Notes under the pieces: model-generated
What the model saw: only the letters and a program-made list of their open reading frames with translations
Database searches by the model: none
What the model was told of the DNA's origin: nothing
Source of the DNA: an uncultured Actinomyces sp.
GTDB taxonomy: Bacteria > Actinomycetota > Actinomycetes > Actinomycetales > Actinomycetaceae
DNA length: 7,873 bases
Assembly (NCBI GenBank): GCA_945949035.1
Contig: CAMFDH010000055.1
Span: forward strand, 1 to 7,873
Reading direction: 5' to 3'
Part shown: positions 1 through 6,279 of the stretch, piece by piece
Layout of the letters: the number at the start of each line of letters is the position of its first letter
Position numbering within the stretch: position 1 is the first letter of the stretch
Translations under genes and position numbers: made by a program

Positions 1-311
1 TAGGGGGCCTTGATGAAGATCGCTTCAAACACCTCATCTGAGTTGTTGATGAAGTAGTGCATTTCGCCGGGATCGGCGCGGTAGACGTCCCCGGGCTTCA
101 GTTCGTAGCTCTCACGGCAGTCCATCCACAGGGTGGCGGTGCCCTTGAGGACGTAGAACGTCTCCTCGATTTCTCCGTGGTAGTGGTTGGCCGCCTCGGT
201 TCCCGGGGTCAGGCGGACGATGCCCACGTCCGTGCGCGGACCGCGCATCAGGTAGCCGGGACCGTACTCTCCGAAGCGAAATTCCGCTTGATCAAAGGTG
301 CAGTGTTCCAT
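1..311 (-). CDS. Small single-domain cupin protein linked to the lsr cluster (3' end at or beyond window edge)
   Basis: I translated this directly: 103 residues are visible, starting MEHCTFDQAEFRFGEYGPG and ending ...FEAIFIKAP. The next codon begins TA at the window edge, so the protein either stops there (TAA/TAG) or continues with Tyr. Cupin motif 1 is complete: G37, H43, H45, E50 and G57 at the standard spacing. Motif 2 has G74, G82, H85 and N89, with Asp80 where Pro is usual. The four predicted metal ligands (H43, H45, E50, H85) are all present, so it should be a metal-binding beta-barrel of Cupin_2 size, probably cytoplasmic. The start follows the lsrK stop by 14 bases and has a good Shine-Dalgarno, so it is very likely co-transcribed and translated with lsrK. 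The substrate cannot be read from the sequence. Position suggests a role on AI-2, phospho-AI-2 or a breakdown product (inference). It is not LsrG, whose fold is ferredoxin-like (ABM domain). Confidence 0.85.
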   Translation of the reverse strand, partial: MEHCTFDQAEFRFGEYGPGYLMRGPRTDVGIVRLTPGTEAANHYHGEIEETFYVLKGTATLWMDCRESYELKPGDVYRADPGEMHYFINNSDEVFEAIFIKAP

Positions 312-315
312 GTCG

Positions 316-323
316 TTCCTCTC
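316..323 (-). promoter_or_regulatory. Shine-Dalgarno of the cupin gene
   Basis: GAGAGGAA on the minus strand, four bases before the ATG at 311, inside the 14-base gap after the lsrK stop codon. It fixes the start of the cupin reading frame. Confidence 0.75.
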
Positions 324-325
324 GG

Positions 326-1882
326 TTATGAGCCCGGTGCCCGCCACAGTGACTCTGTGGTTCCGTTGTCAGCCAGGTCTAGTTGTGGTGCGTAGGCCTT
401 CTGCCAGCGCTGTGCAATGTCTTTGTAAAGCTTGTGGTTCTCTTCGATGGGCCAGACCTGGTAGTCGATGCGGTTCCAGGCCCGTGCGGCCTCGGCCAGT
501 GAGTCGAATGCGCCCACTCCGACGAAGGCGCAGAGCGCGGCCCCCGCCGAGGTCGTCTCTTTGACCACCGGAACATCAACCCGAAGTCCGGTGACATCAG
601 AGACGATCTGCGCCCAGATCGGCGACTTTGCGCCACCCCCGGCGAAGACAATCGACTCGAGCGTCACGCCGGAGAACTGCGAGACCATCTCCATGTTTAG
701 CGCCGAGACGAGGGCGGCGTTCTCCAGAAGAGAGCGGTACATGCTGGCCCGCATCTCGGCTCCCCCACACTGCAGTGGCAGGTTGAGGAAGGAGGGCGCC
801 GCGTGTCGCCATGCCTTGTAGTTCATGGTGTCTGAGAAAACAGGGATGATCCCGTTCGACCCAATAGGGATCTCCGCGGCCATCTCATCGAGGACCTGGA
901 AGGGATCCATGCCCCGCTCCGCGGCCTCGAGCGCCTCCAGTCCCGCAAAGGTGTCACGGAACCAGCGCAGTGAAGTACCGACGTGGAAGGCAATGGCTTC
1001 CGCCCACCACATCCCCGGTTCCGGGGCACAGTTGACGCGAACCCGCATTTCCGGGTCGGTGGCAGGGGTGGGGATGTTGACCGCTTCCTGCCAGAAGGTG
1101 CCTCCGACGATCAGACCCTGTCCGGCCTCGACAACAGCGGCGCCGAGGGCGGCCATCTGGGTATCACCGCCACCGAGGACAACGGCGACGTCCTCACCTA
1201 GACCAAGCGAAGCAGCTAGTTCTGGCAGGAGGGTGCCAATACGGGTCCCCGACTCCCTTGCGGCTGGCAGCAGGTCGGGCTTCAACCCGCAGAGGGTCAG
1301 AAGATCGTCGGCCGGCTGGCGCGTCGCCAGGTCAAGAAGTCCCGAGGTCGAAGCATTGGTCGGCTCGCAGGAGTACTCGCCGGAAAGGCGGTAGAGCACC
1401 CACTCCGAGAGCATGAGGACAGTGGTGACAGCCTCATAGGTGTCGGGCAGGTTCTGCTTGAGCCACAGCAGTCGCGGCTGGGCAGCAAGGGCGAGGGTCT
1501 GCCCGGAACGCTGGTAGATGGTCTCTTCCAGTCCAGGCTGCGCCCGAAGTTGGCGGACCTCAGAGGTGGCACGTGCATCAACATTGGCGCACGCCCACAC
1601 CTCGCGTCCTGATTCATCGAGGCAGACGATTGCCTCGCGCATCGCGGTGGCCGAAATGCCGACAAGCTGGCTGCGGTCGATGGCGGACTTAGCAAGCGCG
1701 CCCTCGGCCACTTCGAGAACGGCCCGGTAGCCGCCCTCAGTATCAAAATCCATTGAACCTGGGACACCTTCGACCGGGGTGTGTTCCCAGTCTTTGGAGT
1801 AGGCAGCGAGTTCGTTACCTTCAACATCGAAGATAACCGCACGAACCGAGCCCGTTCCGGCGTCTATGGCCATGGAGTACAT
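326..1882 (-). CDS. lsrK: Autoinducer-2 kinase LsrK (FGGY carbohydrate kinase family)
   Basis: It phosphorylates imported AI-2 (linear DPD form) with ATP in the cytoplasm. This traps the signal and makes the phospho-AI-2 that releases LsrR. The chosen 518-residue product is close to the 530 of E. coli LsrK. Visible features are the N-terminal phosphate-binding DAGTGS (7-12), the WACANVDAR block (96-104), GQTLALAAQPRLLW (127-140), the catalytic-base motif GGGDTQ with Asp240, GGTFWQ (260-265), and the second-domain ATP-binding GGGAKS (415-420). The C-terminal end, ...GTTESLWRAPGS, closely resembles the E. coli LsrK end as I remember it; this tail helps separate LsrK from xylulose or glycerol kinases. 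I chose the ATG at 1882 because GAGAGAGG lies five bases upstream. An in-frame ATG at 1942 lies inside lsrR and lacks such a site. The gap to lsrR is 44 bases. No frameshift or lost active-site residue was seen. Confidence 0.95.
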   Translation of the reverse strand: MYSMAIDAGTGSVRAVIFDVEGNELAAYSKDWEHTPVEGVPGSMDFDTEGGYRAVLEVAEGALAKSAIDRSQLVGISATAMREAIVCLDESGREVWACANVDARATSEVRQLRAQPGLEETIYQRSGQTLALAAQPRLLWLKQNLPDTYEAVTTVLMLSEWVLYRLSGEYSCEPTNASTSGLLDLATRQPADDLLTLCGLKPDLLPAARESGTRIGTLLPELAASLGLGEDVAVVLGGGDTQMAALGAAVVEAGQGLIVGGTFWQEAVNIPTPATDPEMRVRVNCAPEPGMWWAEAIAFHVGTSLRWFRDTFAGLEALEAAERGMDPFQVLDEMAAEIPIGSNGIIPVFSDTMNYKAWRHAAPSFLNLPLQCGGAEMRASMYRSLLENAALVSALNMEMVSQFSGVTLESIVFAGGGAKSPIWAQIVSDVTGLRVDVPVVKETTSAGAALCAFVGVGAFDSLAEAARAWNRIDYQVWPIEENHKLYKDIAQRWQKAYAPQLDLADNGTTESLWRAPGS

Positions 1883-1887
1883 ATGAG

Positions 1888-1895
1888 CCTCTCTC
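1888..1895 (-). promoter_or_regulatory. Shine-Dalgarno that decides the lsrK start
   Basis: GAGAGAGG on the minus strand ends five bases before the ATG at 1882. The alternative upstream in-frame ATG at 1942 would add 20 residues overlapping the end of lsrR, so the 1882 start is preferred. Confidence 0.7.
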
Positions 1896-1926
1896 GAGTA
1901 GTTGGTTTCAGGGGAATGGGGACGGG

Positions 1927-2928
1927 TTACGACGCATCGCACCCGGGCTGTCCGAGTGCAGAGACGGCGCTGCTGAGGAACTCAACGGTGGCGGTATCGG
2001 TGACGAGGACATCGAGGTAGCCGCCCCGCAGGGAGGCAAGGATCGCTTCGTACTTGTCCGCACCGGCGGCCACAGCGACCACCACGGGGGTCTGTTTCAG
2101 CGCCTCAAGGTCAACGCCGATGCGGCAGGCATCGCGTGACAGGGGGATGGGGACGCCATCGCTGTCAAGGAAGACGGCGAGGATATCGCCGACGGCTCCG
2201 GCACTCATCACCTCGTGCATGTCCTCTTCGCTGGCCGTACCGCTGCTCCACAGGGATGAGGTCGGGCTGATGCCGCCGATGCCCGTGAGTGCAACATCGA
2301 CGGTGCGGGCCTTGTCGAGGACGCGACTGACGGTCTCTTCCTCACGCAACTGGGCTGCCAGTTCCGGGGTGGAGACGTAGAGGGGGGTGGGAATGAAGTC
2401 TGATTGTGAGCCGTTGCCGCCGCGTGAGCGCACCTGGCGAACTGCGTTGGCGTAGGCGTTGACCCCACCGGTCAGGGAGACGATGTCGATGCCCTCAAGT
2501 TCTTCATCGTCAAGGATGGACATGACGGTGGAAACCGCCTGGCCCCAGCCGAGGCCGAGCGTGCCCCCGTCCTTCAGTTCTGAGAGGAGGACGTTGGCCG
2601 CAAGCGTTCCGAGGCGGACACTCTCGTCAATAACGGACTGCCCCTCCGAAGCCATATCCGGGACGACCATGATGTCGCGCAGGCCAAAGACCTTCTTGAC
2701 GCTCTGGGCGGCCTCATAGTTGGCGAGGAACTTCGGGGCGATGCGGAACTGGACGATTCCCGCGGTGCGCGCCTTGTCAATCATTCGCGCAACGGAGGCC
2801 CTGGATACCGAGAGTCGCTCGGCGATCTGGTCCTGGGTCAGTCCGTCCACGTAGTACCACCAGGACACATCGAGGAGGTCGTCCTCATTTACCGCAGCGT
2901 TGCGTCGACTTGAACTGGGGTTTGCCAT
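1927..2928 (-). CDS. lsrR: LsrR, SorC/DeoR-family transcriptional repressor of the lsr cluster
   Basis: In E. coli, LsrR represses the lsr promoters and is released by phospho-AI-2. This 333-residue protein compares with 317 in E. coli. A winged helix-turn-helix lies at about 20-60, with the WWYYVDGLTQDQIAERL segment matching the family pattern (E. coli WFYYHDGLTQSEIS). The rest is the sugar-phosphate-binding domain: LGLGWGQ (124-130), SLTGGVNAYA (151-160), DVALTGIGG (211-219), GAVGDIL (244-250) and GGYLDVLVTD near the C-terminus. Asp248 and Leu250 align with Asp243 and Leu245 of E. coli LsrR, residues reported to contact phospho-AI-2, which supports the same ligand. The start at 2928 has AGGA eight bases upstream. 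It lies downstream of lsrB in the same direction, unlike the divergent lsrRK of E. coli, so the repressor would be made from the operon it controls unless it has its own promoter. Confidence 0.93.
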   Translation of the reverse strand: MANPSSSRRNAAVNEDDLLDVSWWYYVDGLTQDQIAERLSVSRASVARMIDKARTAGIVQFRIAPKFLANYEAAQSVKKVFGLRDIMVVPDMASEGQSVIDESVRLGTLAANVLLSELKDGGTLGLGWGQAVSTVMSILDDEELEGIDIVSLTGGVNAYANAVRQVRSRGGNGSQSDFIPTPLYVSTPELAAQLREEETVSRVLDKARTVDVALTGIGGISPTSSLWSSGTASEEDMHEVMSAGAVGDILAVFLDSDGVPIPLSRDACRIGVDLEALKQTPVVVAVAAGADKYEAILASLRGGYLDVLVTDTATVEFLSSAVSALGQPGCDAS

Positions 2929-3035
2929 GTTCTCTGTCCTGTCTTAGTCAGTACTGGTTCCAAGTGGGGGCCGGGGCCCGACCCCCACTTGATGATTGTC
3001 CAAATCGCGCTAGTTCACGCGTTGACTACTGACGA
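2929..3035. other. lsrB-lsrR intergenic spacer with several inverted repeats
   Basis: This is the second longest non-coding gap wholly inside the cluster boundaries and much longer than the ATGA junctions further upstream. It holds a 10-bp perfect hairpin (2961-2991), an imperfect 18-bp palindrome (3011-3028), and a 7-bp pair (GTCAGTA at 2947-2953 with TACTGAC at 3027-3033) that encloses both. I found no convincing -35/-10 pair for a separate lsrR promoter. The spacer probably controls how much lsrR and lsrK is made relative to the transporter. Confidence 0.6.
2961..2991 (-). terminator. Strong hairpin between lsrB and lsrR (attenuator, partial terminator or mRNA 3'-end stabiliser)
   Basis: A perfect 10-bp stem is formed by CAAGTGGGGG (2961-2970) and CCCCCACTTG (2982-2991) with an 11-base loop. 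The loop itself contains the palindrome GGGCCC. No T-run follows on either strand, so it is not a textbook intrinsic terminator, though U-tract-less terminators are proposed for actinobacteria. Placed after lsrB in the reading direction, it could end part of the transcripts or protect the 3' end of an lsrACDB message from exonucleases. Since lsrR and lsrK continue in the same direction, full termination would require another promoter downstream. Confidence 0.5.
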
Positions 3036-4112
3036 CTAGAAGTCGTAGTTGTCGATGTTTTCCTTGGTGAAGACAACCCGCTCGGGAAGGACGATGATGC
3101 CCGACTTCTCAGAGTTGGTGGATTCGTCGTAACCCTGGACCGAGTTCGGCTGGATCTCGAGGGAGTTGCCCTGGAACTCAATGGTGTCGCCGACCTTGTA
3201 GTCAGCACCGTTCAGCAGCTCGTTGGCAACGAAGACTGAGAGGGCGCCCTGGAGCTTGACATCCCAGAGGGCGAACTGTGCGACAGCACCGCTCTCGACG
3301 TAGTCACGCATGGCGTTCGGGGTTGAGAAGCCAACCACGATGATCTCGCCGGTCTTACCGAGGTTCTCGACAGCCTTCGCGGTACCGGGAAGTGCGTTCG
3401 AGTCGGGGCAGAGGATTGCCTTCAGGTTCGGGTTGGCGTTGATCAGGGCCTCGGCCTGCTGTACGGCGAGGTCGGTCTGGTTCTCCGAGTAGACGGTGTC
3501 GACAATGGTCCAGTCGGTGTCGTTCTCGATCATGGCGGTGGCGACCTCAACCCACTGGTTCTGGTCGGTCACGGTCGGTGAGGAGTAGTGGAAGGCGACC
3601 TCGGCTGCTTCATTAGCAGGCATCTGGTCGGTAACCATGCTGACCAGCAGTTCACCCATCTGCTGCGGGGTGCCCTGCGAGATGTAGAACTGGCGGCACT
3701 CCGGGTTGGTATCGGAGTCCCAGGTCAGGACAACGCTGCCGTCAGCCATGGCCTTCTTGAGGGGGGTGAACAGACCATCGGGTGAGGTCGAGGAGACGAT
3801 CAGACCGTTGTAACCCTGGCCGATGTAGTTGTTGATGATTTCGGTCTGAGCGGCAACTGATGCCTCCGGAGAGCCGACGTACTTGACGTCGATTCCCAGG
3901 CTTTCGCCCTCAGCAACGGCACCTTCGCCGCCCGCTTCGAAGAAGCCAACACCGGTTAGCTTGGGGATGAAGGCGATCAGTGCGTCTGAGGACGAACCGC
4001 CCTCGGTTGCGCCACTTTCGCCAGCTGGTTCGGTTCCACCACCGGACGAGCAACCTGCGAGAACTGCGAGAGAAGCCAGGACTGCGAAGCCTGCTGTTGC
4101 AATGCGCTTCAT
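3036..4112 (-). CDS. lsrB: AI-2 binding lipoprotein LsrB (periplasmic-binding-protein type 1 fold)
   Basis: This is the extracytoplasmic receptor that binds AI-2 (R-THMF form) and delivers it to LsrCD. It has 358 residues. The signal peptide is MKRIATAGFAVLASLAVLAGC with lipobox LAGC and lipidated Cys21, followed by a Gly/Ser/Glu-rich linker to about residue 43, as expected for a Gram-positive anchored receptor. The mature part follows E. coli LsrB closely: AFIPKLTGVGFF (47-58), TWDSDTNPECR (130-140), SSPTVTDQNQWV (177-188), CPDSNALP (235-242), VGFSTPNAMR (260-269), PNSVQGYD (322-329), LPERVVF, and a YDF end. The AI-2 contacts K35, D116, D166, Q167, P220 and A222 of Salmonella LsrB correspond to K51, D132, D183, Q184, P236 and S238 here: five conserved and one Ala-to-Ser change. 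The start at 4112 has AAAGGAAAG six bases upstream. It lies 65 bases after lsrD, behind a hairpin. Confidence 0.94.
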   Translation of the reverse strand: MKRIATAGFAVLASLAVLAGCSSGGGTEPAGESGATEGGSSSDALIAFIPKLTGVGFFEAGGEGAVAEGESLGIDVKYVGSPEASVAAQTEIINNYIGQGYNGLIVSSTSPDGLFTPLKKAMADGSVVLTWDSDTNPECRQFYISQGTPQQMGELLVSMVTDQMPANEAAEVAFHYSSPTVTDQNQWVEVATAMIENDTDWTIVDTVYSENQTDLAVQQAEALINANPNLKAILCPDSNALPGTAKAVENLGKTGEIIVVGFSTPNAMRDYVESGAVAQFALWDVKLQGALSVFVANELLNGADYKVGDTIEFQGNSLEIQPNSVQGYDESTNSEKSGIIVLPERVVFTKENIDNYDF

Positions 4113-4130
4113 TCTCTTTCCTTTCGATTT

Positions 4131-4149
4131 TGGGTCAGTCTTTGACCCA
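4131..4149. promoter_or_regulatory. Hairpin in the lsrD-lsrB spacer
   Basis: TGGGTCA (4131-4137) and TGACCCA (4143-4149) form a perfect 7-bp stem with a 5-base loop. In the operon direction it lies just upstream of the lsrB Shine-Dalgarno and is not followed by a T-run, so it probably does not stop lsrB transcription; it may shield the lsrB message 5' end after processing. Read on the plus strand it is followed by six T residues (4152-4157), the shape of an intrinsic terminator facing the other way. Confidence 0.5.
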
Positions 4150-4177
4150 GGTTTTTTGTGTCTTTTGACTTGGGGGA

Positions 4178-5203
4178 CTAGGACGCGGCCAGTGCGCTCT
4201 TGGCGCGTAGCTCACGACGTTGTGCTTTGCGGTTGCGGTAGGACTCAGAACCTCGGACGGCCCACCAGCGCAGAGCTGCGGTTACAACAAGGACGGTGCC
4301 AACGATGACGGTCACCTGGTGCTCGGTCATTCCGGCGAACCGGAGGCCCTGCTGCAGGTAGCCGATGACAAACGTGGCTAGAACCACGCCCAGAACACTT
4401 CCCTCGCCGCCGAACATTGAGACGCCACCAACGACGACCAGTGTCAGTGCCGGCATGAGGAGAGTTACGCCTACATCGGGCCGGGATGAACCGAAGTAGG
4501 AGGTGAGGAGGATACCGACCAGGCCCGCGGTGGCGCCCATGATCGAGTACATAATCAGGTTGATCTTGGTGATGTTCAGACCTGCGTATCGGGCCGCGCT
4601 CGGGTTCATTCCGAGCAGTCGTACCTGGCGTCCGAACGAGGTCTTCGAGATGAGGACCCAGAAGGACACCGCGATGAGGACGAAGATCAGCAGCATGTTC
4701 GGAATGTAGGGAATCAACTTTCCGATGCCGATCTCGTTGAACCATTCGGGAAGGTTCGAAATACCCTCGAAGGCAGAGACACCGCCGAGTCCGGAGACTC
4801 CGAGTGCCAGGCCCGCGAAGAGGAACTGTGTGCCCAGGGTGATCACCATTGGTGCCGCCCCGGTGTTGACGATCAGGCTGCCGTTGATGAAGCCCGCGAC
4901 GATACCGATCAGAATGCCGGCCACGATGCCCACGACCATGGAGCCGCTGAGCAGGTAGGCGACACCGGTGGTGATGGCTGCCAGCGAGACGATCGAACCA
5001 AAGGAGATGTCGATTCCACCCGAGAGCATTATCATCGCCAGGGGCAGTGCCAGGATGCCGGCTGCCACAAAGTCAGAGGTCGAGGACAGCAGTCGAATGG
5101 GGTCCAGGAACCTGGGGTTGATGGCACCAAAGATGAGGATCTCAGCGATGATGACCAGCGCGAGCGAGGTCTCCCACTTGGGAAGTGACTTCAGGAAACT
5201 CAT
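4178..5203 (-). CDS. lsrD: AI-2 ABC transporter permease LsrD
   Basis: Integral membrane subunit (341 residues; E. coli LsrD has 330) of the BPD_transp_2 family, partner of LsrC in the translocation pore. It is hydrophobic throughout, with about eight to ten predicted membrane segments. Diagnostic stretches shared with E. coli LsrD as I remember it are EILIFGAINPRFLD (21-34), STSDFVAAGILALPL (41-55), SGGIDISFGS (61-70), PMVITLGTQFLFAG (118-131), YFGSSRPDVG, LMPALTLVVVGG and GYLQQGLRFAG. The cytoplasmic coupling loop is at about 196-212 (LLGMNPSAARYAGLN). A basic tail, KAQRRELRAK, ends the protein. Its ATG at 5203 overlaps the lsrC stop by the four bases ATGA and is preceded by the strong site GGAGGA, which points to coupled translation. 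Confidence 0.93.
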   Translation of the reverse strand: MSFLKSLPKWETSLALVIIAEILIFGAINPRFLDPIRLLSSTSDFVAAGILALPLAMIMLSGGIDISFGSIVSLAAITTGVAYLLSGSMVVGIVAGILIGIVAGFINGSLIVNTGAAPMVITLGTQFLFAGLALGVSGLGGVSAFEGISNLPEWFNEIGIGKLIPYIPNMLLIFVLIAVSFWVLISKTSFGRQVRLLGMNPSAARYAGLNITKINLIMYSIMGATAGLVGILLTSYFGSSRPDVGVTLLMPALTLVVVGGVSMFGGEGSVLGVVLATFVIGYLQQGLRFAGMTEHQVTVIVGTVLVVTAALRWWAVRGSESYRNRKAQRRELRAKSALAAS

Positions 5204-6279
5204 CGGACTCCTCCAACACTGACAGCGAGCGAATCTTGTTCGGGGTGATCGACGGGGGCCGAACCGGCCTCACCCGCCTGGGATACCTGGGGTGGCGGAG
5301 TGGGTCCTCCCCCATCCCTGCGGTAGCGTTCGGCGATGCGACGCTGGTCCATGCGACGGCGAACGATCGCGTCGGCGAAGAGGGCGATGAGGAGGACGGC
5401 GCCGATGACCGCGCTGGACCAGAATCCGGGGACACCCATGAACTGCATGGCCGAGGTCGCTGCGGTGATGAACAGGGCACCGAACAGCGCGCCGACGACG
5501 GTTCCGACACCACCTGAGAGCGCCACACCACCGATGACAGCTGCCGCGATCGCGCTCATCTCCATGCCGACACCGGCCTGGTTGGAGATCGAGCCGATCT
5601 GGGCGATGAAGACCACCGCGGCGAAACCGGCGAACAGCCCGGAGATGCCGAAAGCGAGGATGGTGATGAAGTCGGTGCGAATACCGATCAGGCGGGCGCC
5701 CTCTTCATTACCTCCGGTGGCGTAAATGTAACGGCCGATACGCGTCCGACCCAGGAACACAGCGAGCAGGATGACCAGGAGGATCGAGGCGATGACGAGG
5801 GCGGGAATCCCCAGCAGGGCGATTGAACCGAGTCGCGAGAACGACCTCGGGATGTTCTCAATCGAGTAGCCCCCGGTGATCAGGAATGAGACACCTCTAT
5901 ATATAGACATCGTGCCGAGGGTGGCAACGATGGAAGGAACGTGACCGTAGACGACGATGAGGCCGTTGATTGCCCCGAGGATCGCCCCCATGACAGCGAT
6001 GAAGAGAATGACCGCCCACATGTTCCACCCGGACACCAGCAGCCTGGCTCCGAGGATGCCCGACAGAGCGAGGGTGGCACCGACTGAAACATCGATGTTC
6101 TTCGTGATGATCACCGGGGTGACACCGGCAGCCAGAAGAATCAGGATGACCGCTGAGTTGGCGGTTCGGGACAGGTTGTACGGGCTGATGAAGGTGGTGT
6201 CGAAGAGAGCCACGATCACCAGGAGTAGGACAACACCCGAGATGGTCAGCACCTCGCGGCGCTTCAGTAGTTCTTTCAT
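5200..6279 (-). CDS. lsrC: AI-2 ABC transporter permease LsrC
   Basis: Integral membrane subunit (359 residues; E. coli LsrC has 342), BPD_transp_2 family. Features shared with E. coli LsrC are KNIDVSVGATLALSGILGA (60-78), VPSIVATLGTMSIYRG (114-129), the coupling loop ATGGNEEGARLIGIRT (187-202), and QIGSISNQAGVGMEMSAIAAAVIGG. After the last membrane segment there is a polar cytoplasmic tail of nearly 60 residues, starting near DAIVRRRMDQRR, with a TPPP stretch also found in E. coli LsrC. The start at 6279 overlaps the lsrA stop by four bases (ATGA), with GGAG seven bases upstream. One AT-rich run with the uncommon codons ATA and AGA occurs at 5897-5906 in an otherwise GC-rich gene. Confidence 0.93.
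   Translation of the reverse strand: MKELLKRREVLTISGVVLLLVIVALFDTTFISPYNLSRTANSAVILILLAAGVTPVIITKNIDVSVGATLALSGILGARLLVSGWNMWAVILFIAVMGAILGAINGLIVVYGHVPSIVATLGTMSIYRGVSFLITGGYSIENIPRSFSRLGSIALLGIPALVIASILLVILLAVFLGRTRIGRYIYATGGNEEGARLIGIRTDFITILAFGISGLFAGFAAVVFIAQIGSISNQAGVGMEMSAIAAAVIGGVALSGGVGTVVGALFGALFITAATSAMQFMGVPGFWSSAVIGAVLLIALFADAIVRRRMDQRRIAERYRRDGGGPTPPPQVSQAGEAGSAPVDHPEQDSLAVSVGGVR

Noticed and set aside
1..311. The small last gene as LsrG
   Set aside because: Size is similar, but the sequence has the two cupin motifs with His/His/Glu/His ligands and not the ABM-type fold of LsrG.
57..395. Plus-strand open frame of 112 codons at the left end
   Set aside because: It covers the antisense of the cupin gene, whose minus-strand frame has both cupin motifs; the plus frame is a shadow.
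825..1394. Plus-strand open frame of 189 codons opposite lsrK
   Set aside because: It lies fully antisense to a clearly recognised kinase gene, has low-complexity Ser/Arg/Pro-rich content typical of GC-rich shadow frames, and has no recognisable domain.
1883..1942. 20-residue upstream extension of LsrK from the ATG at 1942
   Set aside because: It overlaps the end of lsrR, has no good Shine-Dalgarno, and the ATG at 1882 has GAGAGAGG at ideal spacing directly before the conserved phosphate-binding motif.
2949..2956. 8-bp palindrome CAGTACTG before lsrR
   Set aside because: Too short to distinguish from chance; it overlaps an arm of the larger repeat noted in the spacer.
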